NCBI GenBank assembly: GCA_910579395.1
Contig: CAJTUC010000064.1
Coordinates: 1 to 8,362, forward strand
Source of the DNA: an uncultured Lachnospiraceae bacterium
GTDB taxonomy: Bacteria; Bacillota; Clostridia; Lachnospirales; Lachnospiraceae
Length of the DNA stretch: 8,362 nucleotides
Direction of reading: 5' to 3'
Part shown: positions 1 to 5,671 of the stretch, piece by piece
Numbering within the stretch: the stretch's first letter is position 1
Layout of the letters: every line of letters starts with the position of its first letter
The notes under the pieces: generated by a model
Databases searched by the model: none
What the model was told of the DNA's origin: nothing
What the model saw: only the letters and a program-made list of their open reading frames with translations
Made by a program: the position numbers and the translations under genes

Positions 1-213
1 CAGATGCCGATCATGGACGGATACCGCGCGACGAGAGCTATCCGGGAGATGAAAAATCCGGCATTAGCGGGCATTCCGATCATCGCCGTTTCGGCAAATG
101 CTTTTGAAGAGGATAAGAGAATGGCAATGGAAAGCGGGATGAACGCCCATCTGGCGAAACCGCTGGATACGCTCAGGCTTTATAAGCTGATTCGGAAGTT
201 TTTGAAAGAGTAA
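1..213 (+). CDS. Receiver (REC) domain C-terminal fragment, probably the tail of a hybrid sensor histidine kinase
   Basis: The gene enters from the left edge and is open from base 1, so only its last 70 codons are present. The fragment opens with QMPIMDGY, the conserved segment just after the phospho-acceptor aspartate of a response-regulator receiver domain; that aspartate itself lies outside the window. The next receiver landmarks follow in order: the beta-4 segment with its conserved Ser/Thr position (PIIAVSAN), then the invariant lysine in HLAKPLD. It ends 18 residues after that lysine with no output domain. A receiver of the MPxMDGYxAT type at the extreme C-terminus is typical of hybrid histidine kinases, and less often of stand-alone receivers. 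It would accept phosphate from a kinase or HPt domain in the cytoplasm. Being incomplete, it could be a single-domain regulator instead. It is separated from the next operon by a terminator and a tRNA, so it is not part of that cassette. Confidence 0.85.
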   Translation, partial: QMPIMDGYRATRAIREMKNPALAGIPIIAVSANAFEEDKRMAMESGMNAHLAKPLDTLRLYKLIRKFLKE

Positions 214-232
214 TAGAGACAGTAGTAAACTG

Positions 233-277
233 AAAGGTGTAAAGTTTCTGGATGGAAGTGGACTTTACACCTTTTTT
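233..277 (+). terminator. Intrinsic terminator after the receiver-domain gene
   Basis: Bases 233-245 (AAAGGTGTAAAGT) pair perfectly with 262-274, a 13-bp stem with a 16-nt loop, followed by a T run reaching 277. It begins 20 bases after the stop at 213. The stem is palindromic, so it may also stop the convergent tRNA-Val transcript, although the T tract on that side is only three bases. Confidence 0.9.
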
Positions 278-286
278 ATAAAAAAA

Positions 287-360
287 TGGAAGCAAAGGGG
301 CTCGAACCCTTGACCTCCCGCTAGTCAGGCGAGCGCTCATCCCAGCTGAGCTATGCTTCC
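287..360 (-). tRNA. tRNA-Val(GAC)
   Basis: Read on the minus strand, the 74 bases fold into a complete cloverleaf. There is a perfect 7-bp acceptor stem (GGAAGCA with TGCTTCC), a 4-bp D stem with a 9-nt loop containing GGG, an anticodon stem CTCGC/GCGGG with one U-G pair, and a T arm AAGGG/CCCTT around TTCGAGC. The discriminator base is A. The anticodon loop is CTGACTA, giving GAC, which reads GUC and GUU valine codons. The 3' CCA is not encoded. Position 37 is a T, where a purine is usual; this is odd but every stem is intact. The gene faces the receiver-domain gene and diverges from the response regulator. The main uncertainty is the loop register, since shifting it breaks the stem. Confidence 0.9.
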
Positions 361-369
361 ATGTTATTT

Positions 370-397
370 ATTATAGCATAATGATTTAAGATTGCAA
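370..397 (-). promoter_or_regulatory. Probable sigma-70 type promoter of tRNA-Val
   Basis: On the minus strand a perfect TATAAT lies at 375-370, and TTGCAA (4 of 6 matches to TTGACA) lies at 397-392, with a 16-bp spacer. The -10 ends 9 bases before the first base of the mature tRNA. TTGCAA is its own reverse complement, so it could in principle also serve the rightward gene, but no good rightward -10 was found. Confidence 0.6.
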
Positions 398-460
398 TAT
401 GATTTACATGTGCGATTCATAAACGTTTTGTTTTGTAACAGGGAAGAGGAATGATTTTAT

Positions 461-1126
461 ATGGCAGTTATTCTGATTGCAGAAGATGAAAAAAATATGC
501 AGAACATTATCATCGAATATATGAAGCGTGGCAGTCATTCCTGCATTGTAGCGGACGACGGCATAGACGCTGTTACAATTCTGAAAAATAATCCCGTTGA
601 TTTAGCGATTTTAGATATTATGATGCCTCATTTAGACGGTTTTTCCGTTTGTAAGATAGCAAGGGAAATGTATAGTATCCCTATCATTTTCCTTACGGCA
701 AAGGAAGGTGAGGACGATAAGTTAAAAGGATATGAGTTAGGCGCAGATGATTACATGACAAAGCCGTTCAGCCCCAAAGTATTGTTGGCAAAGGTCAATG
801 CTTTGTTACGTCGTTCCTCGCCGGAAAATACGCAGGAGACCTTAACGGCCGGTAATCTCGCTTTAATACCTGCTCCACACAAAGTTATTGTATCAGGCGA
901 CAATGTTGATCTGACTTATAAAGAATTTGAATTGCTGCGCTTTTTCATGCAGAATAAAAATCAGGTGTTCTCACGCGAACAATTATTAAACCGAATCTGG
1001 GGCTATGATTTTGAAGGGAATACCCGAACAGTAGACACACACATAAAAACCCTGCGGCAAAAACTGGGTGCGGAGGGATGCCGTATTGTTACGCTGATAC
1101 GTTCCGGTTATAAATTTGAGGTATGA
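461..1126 (+). CDS. OmpR/PhoB-family response regulator
   Basis: This 221-residue DNA-binding regulator has the usual family length. Residues 1-120 form a receiver domain with the acidic pocket EDE at 8-10, phospho-acceptor D52 in LAILDIMMP, T79 in FLTAKE and K101 in MTKPF. Residues 125-221 form a winged helix, with DLTYKEFELL at its start and the recognition-helix region NTRTVDTHIKTLRQKL. All key residues are present, so it should be phosphorylated by the kinase encoded next and bind direct repeats in DNA. AGAGGA at 445-450 is a usable ribosome site 10 bases before the ATG; the ATG at 451 is out of frame. Its stop overlaps an ATG of the kinase reading frame (ATGA at 1123-1126), showing co-translation. 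Its likely targets are its own operon and the ABC transporter downstream. Promoter elements in 361-460 are unclear. Confidence 0.96.
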   Translation: MAVILIAEDEKNMQNIIIEYMKRGSHSCIVADDGIDAVTILKNNPVDLAILDIMMPHLDGFSVCKIAREMYSIPIIFLTAKEGEDDKLKGYELGADDYMTKPFSPKVLLAKVNALLRRSSPENTQETLTAGNLALIPAPHKVIVSGDNVDLTYKEFELLRFFMQNKNQVFSREQLLNRIWGYDFEGNTRTVDTHIKTLRQKLGAEGCRIVTLIRSGYKFEV

Positions 1127-1128
1127 TT

Positions 1129-2217
1129 ATGAAAAAAATGAATCAATGGTTCCGTCTGAATACCGTCAGAAAAAAAGTGTTGTTACTTTCAAAACTGGCG
1201 GGTGGTATGATCTGTCTGTTTTATGTGTTTACATCCGAACTGCAGACCAGTCGAAGTATTACCTTTGTGATCTGGCTGGCACTGCTGGCAGCAGTTATTA
1301 TTGGCGTGGATATAATGCTTGGACGTTTCATTTCAGAACCGCTTAATGAAATCAACCATGCAGCGGGACAAATGGCAGAACTGGATTTCTCAGCGCATTG
1401 CAGTATTTCCACAGAGGATGAATTTGGGGAGCTTTCGCAGAATCTGAATGCGATGTTTTCCAATCTCCGGGAAGCCCTCGATAATTTGGAAGCCGCGAAC
1501 AGACAGCTTGAGAAAGATATGGCTCGTGAGCATTTACTATTGACACAGAGAAAAGAATTGGCTGACAATTTGTCCCATGAAATGAAAACACCGCTTGGTA
1601 TTGTCCGCGCTTATGTCGAAGGGTTAAAAGAAGAAACGGACGAACAGAAAAAACAGCATTACATGAATGTTATTTTATCTGCAACAGACCGCATGAATAC
1701 GATGATAGTATCTCTGCTTGACTTGTCCGCGTTGGAAGCAGGAGCCGTACAGTTATCAGAAGAACGATTTGACTTTATAGAACTGGTTGAAACAGCTGCC
1801 GGGCGTTTGCTGATAGATACGCCGGATGCGAATTATCGTCTTACTTATGAACTGCCGGAGAATAAGGTGTTTATTCGTGCTGATAAATACCGCATGGAAC
1901 AGGTCATTAACAATTTGATAACGAATGCCAAAAAACATGTTAGTGATGATGGCGAAATTCATTTATCTGTTATCAACAGGGAAAGAAAACTGCAATTTTC
2001 AATCTTCAATCAGGGGAAACAGATACCGCCGCAGGATATTTCAAAGGTCTGGCAAAAGTTTTATCGTGGAGAAATCCCACAGAACGATAAATATAGCGGC
2101 TCAGGTCTTGGTCTTTCTATCGTTGCCCAAATCCTTTCTATGTACCACACGGATTACAGTGTTCAAAATCTGCCAGATGGCGTAGCATTTTCCTTTGATT
2201 TTCCTACGATAGCATAA
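1129..2217 (+). CDS. Sensor histidine kinase with minimal extracellular loop, partner of the response regulator
   Basis: This is a membrane kinase of 362 residues from the chosen start. Two membrane segments at about 17-36 and 44-64 are joined by only about seven residues (ELQTSRS), the layout of intramembrane-sensing kinases that detect peptide antibiotics or a partner transporter. A HAMP linker covers about 65-112, then a helical stretch. The HisKA H-box is LSHEMKTPL with H150 as the phosphorylated histidine. The ATP-binding domain has an N-box (NNLITNAKKH), a G1-type segment (FNQGKQI), the F-box (KFYRGE) and a G2 box (GSGLGLSI). All catalytic motifs are intact. An ATG at 1123 in the same frame overlaps the regulator's stop. 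I prefer 1129, because GAGGT at 1118-1122 is six bases from it and has no room before 1123. The 1123 start would add only two residues. A hairpin terminator follows the stop. Confidence 0.95.
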   Translation: MKKMNQWFRLNTVRKKVLLLSKLAGGMICLFYVFTSELQTSRSITFVIWLALLAAVIIGVDIMLGRFISEPLNEINHAAGQMAELDFSAHCSISTEDEFGELSQNLNAMFSNLREALDNLEAANRQLEKDMAREHLLLTQRKELADNLSHEMKTPLGIVRAYVEGLKEETDEQKKQHYMNVILSATDRMNTMIVSLLDLSALEAGAVQLSEERFDFIELVETAAGRLLIDTPDANYRLTYELPENKVFIRADKYRMEQVINNLITNAKKHVSDDGEIHLSVINRERKLQFSIFNQGKQIPPQDISKVWQKFYRGEIPQNDKYSGSGLGLSIVAQILSMYHTDYSVQNLPDGVAFSFDFPTIA

Positions 2218-2233
2218 ATACAGCCCCTATAAG

Positions 2234-2269
2234 AACGCCTTTCTTCTGCAAGATGAAGGAAGGCGTTTT
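2234..2269 (+). terminator. Hairpin terminator or attenuator after the sensor kinase
   Basis: Bases 2234-2246 pair with 2255-2267 in a 13-bp stem containing one G-T wobble, around an 8-nt loop. The T tract is short (four Ts to 2269), so termination may be partial, leaving some readthrough into the transporter genes. Confidence 0.65.
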
Positions 2270-2307
2270 GATATTGCCATTTTTATAACCATGCCTTTCC
2301 TCAGCCT

Positions 2308-2337
2308 GCGAGTTTGGGCCATCGGGCACAAACTTGC
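2308..2337 (+). other. Stable hairpin directly abutting the next terminator
   Basis: Bases 2308-2320 pair with 2325-2337: twelve pairs including one wobble, one internal G-A mismatch, and a four-base loop ATCG. The 3' arm ends exactly one base before the following terminator stem starts, so the two helices could stack. Its function is not known. It may be part of a leader RNA that sets readthrough into the ABC genes, or a second processing or terminator stem. Confidence 0.6.
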
Positions 2338-2368
2338 GGTTGAAAGAATGCAGTTCTTTCAACCTTTT
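2338..2368 (+). terminator. Intrinsic terminator in the leader of the ABC transporter genes
   Basis: Bases 2338-2348 (GGTTGAAAGAA) pair perfectly with 2354-2364 in an 11-bp stem with a 5-nt loop, followed by TTTT at 2365-2368. It is the second terminator-like element between the kinase stop and the small peptide start at 2453. Together they suggest that the two-component genes and the transporter genes are at least partly separate transcription units. Confidence 0.65.
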
Positions 2369-2404
2369 CACTTCGATTTCACAGCCGCAGCACTTCGATT
2401 TCAC
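2369..2404 (+). promoter_or_regulatory. 14-bp perfect direct repeat, candidate operator of the response regulator
   Basis: CACTTCGATTTCAC occurs at 2369-2382 and again at 2391-2404. The copies start 22 bp apart, two turns of B-DNA, so both lie on the same helix face. OmpR/PhoB-family regulators bind direct repeats as dimers near the -35 region. A weak -10 candidate, TAAACT at 2415-2420, lies just downstream and no good -35 is seen, which fits an activator-dependent promoter for the peptide and ABC genes. The operator role is inferred; the repeat itself is directly visible. Confidence 0.5.
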
Positions 2405-2452
2405 TGCTTTTTCTTAAACTGCTCTTATCAAATAGATAGGAGGTAAACTAAT

Positions 2453-2605
2453 ATGTTCTTTGGATTGGAATGGTATTGGTGGCTGATCATCGTTGTGGTG
2501 GTGGCTGTTTCTATCCCGTTCAAGGTAAATTTTATGAAATGGTGGAGCGAACGCCGGAAAGAGCAGAAAGGTTGTCAAAAAGACAAATGGGGTGGTGAGG
2601 AATGA
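2453..2605 (+). CDS. Small Trp-rich single-span membrane peptide of the ABC transporter operon
   Basis: This is a 50-codon gene. A near-perfect ribosome site, AGGAGGT at 2438-2444, sits 8 bases before the ATG. Its stop overlaps the ATPase start by four bases (ATGA at 2602-2605), so translation of the two is probably coupled. The protein starts MFFGLEWYWW, then has one hydrophobic segment at about residues 11-23 (LIIVVVVAVSIPF). A basic, charged tail follows, with KWW at 29-31, ERRKEQK at 33-39 and a single Cys41. Six of fifty residues are tryptophan (7, 9, 10, 30, 31, 46), placed at both membrane edges as interfacial anchors. I do not recognise a named family. Small membrane proteins accompany some peptide-resistance ABC transporters, for example VraH with VraDE of staphylococci, but homology is not claimed. 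It may be a transporter accessory subunit, a sensor or kinase modulator, or an immunity peptide. Confidence 0.85.
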   Translation: MFFGLEWYWWLIIVVVVAVSIPFKVNFMKWWSERRKEQKGCQKDKWGGEE

Positions 2606-3378
2606 TAACGGTCGAAAATTTAATTTTTTCTTATCAAAAACAAAAACAGACATTGCATGGGCTGACCTTTTCTGTTGCTGACGGTGAAATATTTGGGTTC
2701 TTGGGTCCGAATGGTTCCGGCAAGTCCACTACACAGAAAATTTTAACGGGTATCCTGCGTGGGTATGGCGGAAACGTCTGTCTGTTCGGCGAGCCTTTGA
2801 AAGATCAGGAAAAGCGTTTTCAAGAAAGGATTGGTGTGCTGTTTGAGTTCCCATACCTTTATACGAATCTGAGCGCACTCGACAATCTGAATTATTTTGC
2901 TTCGTTCTACCCTGCAAAAAGGCGGCGTGACCCAATGGAGCTGCTTACTGTGCTGGAGTTTAAAAAGGATTTTATGAAGAAGCCCGTGTCCTCATATTCC
3001 AAAGGAATGAGGCAGCGTGTAAGTATGGCAAGGGCATTGCTTAACAACCCAGAACTTCTGTTTTTGGACGAACCGACCAGCGGGCTTGACCCACAAGGGG
3101 CTGTACTGTTTCGGCGTATCATTGAAGAAGAACGGAAGAAAGGCACAACGATTTTCCTGACTACCCATAATATGATGGACGCGGATTTACTTTGTGACAG
3201 GGTGGCTTTTATTGCTGACGGTGAAATCAAGGCAGTCGACACGCCAAAGAAATTAAAAGAGGAAAACAGCAGACAGCAGGCTGAGGTCCATTATCTGTAT
3301 CATGGAAAACGCAGTATGGCAGTCATAGAAATGCCGGAGTTAAAGTCGGGTATTCCGTTCCTATATGACGAGATTTAG
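2602..3378 (+). CDS. ABC transporter ATP-binding protein, C-terminus lost to a frameshift
   Basis: This cytoplasmic ATPase would power the two permeases encoded next. The nucleotide-binding core is complete. Walker A is GPNGSGKST at 35-43, the signature-type segment is YSKGMRQR at 132-139, Walker B is LLFLDEP at 152-158 with E157, the D-loop GLD is at 161-163 and the switch histidine is H189. The Q-loop position reads LFEFP with E82 instead of Gln; an acidic residue there occurs in this drug-export ATPase group as I recall it. The best guess is a fluoroquinolone- or peptide-type exporter; the substrate cannot be read from sequence. As it stands the protein ends at residue 258 with TAG at 3376-3378. 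Dropping one T from TTT at 3374-3376 continues the frame to TAA at 3443-3445, giving 280 residues and a TAATG junction with the permease. The start overlaps the small peptide's stop. The core may still work; the loss affects only the C-terminal accessory tail. Confidence 0.93.
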   Translation: MITVENLIFSYQKQKQTLHGLTFSVADGEIFGFLGPNGSGKSTTQKILTGILRGYGGNVCLFGEPLKDQEKRFQERIGVLFEFPYLYTNLSALDNLNYFASFYPAKRRRDPMELLTVLEFKKDFMKKPVSSYSKGMRQRVSMARALLNNPELLFLDEPTSGLDPQGAVLFRRIIEEERKKGTTIFLTTHNMMDADLLCDRVAFIADGEIKAVDTPKKLKEENSRQQAEVHYLYHGKRSMAVIEMPELKSGIPFLYDEI

Positions 3379-3445
3379 TATTCACTCGAAAGAACCAACG
3401 CTTGAGGATATGTTTATACAATATACCGGGAGGGGGCTTAAATAA
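3377..3445 (+). pseudogene. Out-of-frame 3' end of the ABC ATPase gene
   Basis: In the +1 frame relative to the ATPase, bases 3377-3442 encode SIHSKEPTLEDMFIQYTGRG plus Leu-Lys, followed by TAA at 3443-3445. This is the kind of C-terminal ending (TLEDxFIxxTGR) that closes many ATPases of ABC-2 exporters, so it is the displaced end of the same gene. Its stop overlaps the permease start by one base, as expected of the ancestral operon. It has no start codon or ribosome site of its own and is probably untranslated unless ribosomes shift frame at ATT-TAG. Confidence 0.85.
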
Positions 3446-4437
3446 TGTGGATGGATTTTCTTTCTTTGCTGAAAAAGGATTTCAAATTGATGTTATCAAG
3501 CAAATTTCTATTGCTTGCGCTTGGTTCCCTTATTCTTTATTCCTGCTATATTAACTATATCTATGTGGGATTGGACCAAGACATTTATCCGGTATATCTT
3601 TACGACCCGCTTCATACGCAGGAAGTGGTATCTTCTGAGATAATGATAGTTGATAGTACAGAGGAACTGCAAGCGAACATAGAGGACGGTTATGCTGTCG
3701 GTATCAATGCTTTCAGTGGAACGCCGGAAATTGTTATGGTTTCCTCAAATATACGCAGTGTCGATCATTATCGTGCGGCCTACGCATTCTCATTATTGTC
3801 ACCCGCAAACTCTGTTGCAGCAGAGCGGATAGGAGCAGATAGCAAGGAAATGAAAAGCCGCAGGGAAATCACTTGTGAATTTCTGTTTTTTGAGTTGGCG
3901 GCAGTGGGCTTTTTGGGACTTGCATCTACGCTGTTCAAAGAAAGGCAGATGGGTATGATTCGTGTTCATGGAGTATTGCCGGTGAGCAGAACGGCCTTTA
4001 TCCTTTCTAAACTTATTCTGTTTCTGCTGTCAGACCTCATATTTTCAGCGCTCTTAACAGTCATAAATTTAGGTGTTGCAGAGGGATTATCAGTATTGCC
4101 GCACGTTTGTCTGCAAGCGGGTATTTTGTCCCTGTTGATGGCTTTGGTCGGATTCTTTTGTGCGATATGGCTGCCGGATTTCAAACAGTTTTCCTTGTTA
4201 TATCTCGTCCTGGCGGTTTTCATCACAACACCGGTTTTCCTTGCGGGACAGACTGGCATTATCCGGGAAGGAATAAAGTATCATCCCATGTATCATCTGT
4301 TTATGGCAATGAAAAATGCGTACTGGGGCATATCATCTGCAAACGGCGGTTATTACATGATATGCGGATTGACGATTATTCTGTTGTTCCTGCTTGTGCG
4401 TCAGGTACTTATCCGTGAAATGGCAAAGGAGGGGTAG
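3445..4437 (+). CDS. ABC-2 type transporter permease, first subunit
   Basis: This membrane protein of 330 residues has one N-terminal span at about 19-41. An extracytoplasmic domain of roughly 100 residues follows, rich in acidic and polar residues. Five further spans lie at about 141-163, 183-208, 218-243, 248-268 and 301-321. One N-terminal helix, a large outside domain and a C-terminal helical bundle is the ABC-2 plan. The ribosome site GGGAGGGGG at 3428-3436 is 8 bases from the ATG at 3445; the in-frame ATG at 3451 is too far. Both the site and the start lie within the displaced end of the ATPase gene, so translation can start here even though the ATPase stops early. It probably pairs with the following permease as a heterodimer. 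It resembles proteins annotated as fluoroquinolone-export permease subunits, but the substrate is not proven. Confidence 0.9.
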   Translation: MWMDFLSLLKKDFKLMLSSKFLLLALGSLILYSCYINYIYVGLDQDIYPVYLYDPLHTQEVVSSEIMIVDSTEELQANIEDGYAVGINAFSGTPEIVMVSSNIRSVDHYRAAYAFSLLSPANSVAAERIGADSKEMKSRREITCEFLFFELAAVGFLGLASTLFKERQMGMIRVHGVLPVSRTAFILSKLILFLLSDLIFSALLTVINLGVAEGLSVLPHVCLQAGILSLLMALVGFFCAIWLPDFKQFSLLYLVLAVFITTPVFLAGQTGIIREGIKYHPMYHLFMAMKNAYWGISSANGGYYMICGLTIILLFLLVRQVLIREMAKEG

Positions 4438-4438
4438 C

Positions 4439-5443
4439 ATGAAAGGGTTAAAATATCAGCTTAAAAATATTCGCCGGGACAAAATGAGCATTCTTTCCTT
4501 TTGTCTTCCTATCCTCGTCGGGCTGGCGATCAACCTGTTTTCAGGAGTGAATTTTTCATCTTTGAGTGAACCGTCATTCTGTGTTGTGAAAAATGACCTT
4601 TCCGAGAGTGCCATGGAGTGGCTGCAAATAAATGGAAACGTTACAACGCTGCCCGATATGGTTTCATTGAAAAATATGGTGAATGACCCCGCAACACAAA
4701 CGATTGGCGTATTACAGGATGGGAACAGCATTAAGACATTACTGTCAGGCGACGAACTACAGATAAATATGGTGATTGGAAATACGCTCCCTCAGCTTTA
4801 CGCTGAAAGAGAAGATGCAGCTTCATCAAAGGTGACCATTATCCCGGCTGCGGATAACAACGACGCACTGAAATCCCTACTCATTGTAATAACGGTAGTT
4901 ACAGCAATGTTCATGGGCTGTACTTTTAATGCTATGAACATCATCGGAGAAAAAGAAGATGGCATTTCACTGATTAATGAAGTCTTGCCTATCACAAAAA
5001 GAGAGTATGTCGCTCAAAAAATTACTTTGGGATTTGCAGGCGGTATTCTATCCACGCTCTTAACAGCCTGCGTCTGTATGAAAATTGCTGTCAGCCAAAT
5101 CATACCGTGGCTTCTGCTCGTTGTCCTGTCTGCATTTATAGCCGCATTAGCCGGATTGTTCATAGGATGCTTTTCAGGCGGGCTTATGGCAGGTATTGTA
5201 TCTATCAAGATTGTAATGATTTTGTTCCTTGCTCCACCCATTTTGTTTTATTTAGTCGTTCCATCAGACAGCGTGCTGTTTGCTGTTTCATATCTGCTCC
5301 CGTCAAGTGCGACTTTTTATGGATTGATGAACTTATTGACCGGAACAGCACAAAATATGGGAATCCATCTTTTTATATTGTTTGTTCATTGCATTGTATG
5401 GTTTCTTTTGTTTCTATTCATAGACCGCTGTAGAAATAAATAA
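4439..5443 (+). CDS. ABC-2 type transporter permease, second subunit
   Basis: This is a 334-residue membrane protein. The chosen ATG at 4439 lies one base after the first permease's stop and is preceded by AGGAGG at 4427-4432, six bases away. An upstream in-frame ATG at 4394 lies inside the previous gene with no ribosome site and is rejected. The N-terminus is basic (KNIRRDK), then comes a span at about 17-36. An outside domain of about 100 residues follows, then spans at about 145-165, 195-217, 221-245, 249-274 and 306-328. The fold plan and length match the first permease, so the two likely form a heterodimer driven by the ATPase. In this exporter type both subunits carry the outside domain between helices 1 and 2. 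The gene ends the operon and is followed by a long hairpin. Confidence 0.9.
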   Translation: MKGLKYQLKNIRRDKMSILSFCLPILVGLAINLFSGVNFSSLSEPSFCVVKNDLSESAMEWLQINGNVTTLPDMVSLKNMVNDPATQTIGVLQDGNSIKTLLSGDELQINMVIGNTLPQLYAEREDAASSKVTIIPAADNNDALKSLLIVITVVTAMFMGCTFNAMNIIGEKEDGISLINEVLPITKREYVAQKITLGFAGGILSTLLTACVCMKIAVSQIIPWLLLVVLSAFIAALAGLFIGCFSGGLMAGIVSIKIVMILFLAPPILFYLVVPSDSVLFAVSYLLPSSATFYGLMNLLTGTAQNMGIHLFILFVHCIVWFLLFLFIDRCRNK

Positions 5444-5460
5444 ACAGTTATGAATACAAA

Positions 5461-5504
5461 ATAATCTGCTTCCGACGGCAAAAAAGCTGTCGGAAGCAGA
5501 TTAT
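5461..5504 (+). terminator. 19-bp hairpin at the end of the ABC transporter operon
   Basis: Bases 5461-5479 pair with 5486-5504 in 19 consecutive pairs including one G-T wobble, around a loop of six As. It starts 17 bases after the permease stop. No T tract follows on the plus strand, so it is either a weak terminator or a transcript-end stabiliser. On the minus strand a short TTT follows. It lies between convergent genes (permease and tRNA-Ala). Confidence 0.6.
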
Positions 5505-5512
5505 CCACATAC

Positions 5513-5538
5513 AAAAAAGCCTTTAAAATCAAGGCTTT
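5513..5538 (-). terminator. Intrinsic terminator of tRNA-Ala
   Basis: On the minus strand, 5538-5531 pairs with 5523-5516 (AAAGCCTT with AAGGCTTT), an 8-bp perfect stem with a 7-nt loop. A run of six Ts, read opposite 5518-5513, overlaps the stem's 3' end. The stem begins five bases beyond the mature 3' end of tRNA-Ala. Confidence 0.85.
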
Positions 5539-5543
5539 CCGAA

Positions 5544-5616
5544 TGGAGCATACGGGATTCGAACCCGTGGCCTCAACAATGCGAATGTTGCGCGCTCCCA
5601 ACTGCGCTAATGCCCC
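5544..5616 (-). tRNA. tRNA-Ala(CGC)
   Basis: The minus strand gives a 73-base cloverleaf. The acceptor stem GGGGCAT/ATGCTCC contains the G3-U70 pair that defines alanine tRNAs. The D arm is GCGC/GCGC around AGTTGGGA, the anticodon stem is CAACA/TGTTG with loop TTCGCAT (anticodon CGC), and the T arm is ACGGG/CCCGT around TTCGAAT. The discriminator is A and no CCA is encoded. It reads GCG codons, supplementing the usual UGC isoacceptor. It is divergent from tRNA-Glu and convergent with the ABC operon. Confidence 0.96.
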
Positions 5617-5625
5617 GTGAAATGT

Positions 5626-5655
5626 ATTATAACACATAAAAACAAAAAATGTAAC
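5626..5655 (-). promoter_or_regulatory. Promoter of tRNA-Ala
   Basis: On the minus strand a perfect TATAAT lies at 5631-5626 and GTTACA (4 of 6) at 5655-5650, with an 18-bp spacer. The -10 ends nine bases before the mature tRNA, the same distance as for tRNA-Val. Confidence 0.6.
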
Positions 5656-5671
5656 AGGAAATTTAAAAAAA

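Noticed and set aside
398..460. Partial GATT-containing repeats (GATTTACA at 401, GCGATTCA at 412) as an autoregulatory operator
   Set aside because: The match to the 2369-2404 repeat is short and the spacing differs, so this AT-rich stretch gives no real support.
1221..1591. Minus-strand open frames of 115 and 79 codons within the kinase gene
   Set aside because: They lie antisense to the well-supported HAMP and HisKA region and have no ribosome sites or recognisable domains.
3370..3382. Programmed +1 frameshift like that of release factor 2 at ATT-TAG in the ATPase gene
   Set aside because: The frame change needed is +1, but there is no Shine-Dalgarno-like stimulator a few bases upstream, and an Ile tRNA would pair poorly after slipping from AUU to UUU. 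A plain one-base insertion or sequence error is simpler.
4394..4438. Upstream in-frame ATG start for the second permease at 4394
   Set aside because: It lies inside the first permease, lacks a ribosome site, and adds a polar non-family N-terminus; the ATG at 4439 has AGGAGG at good spacing.
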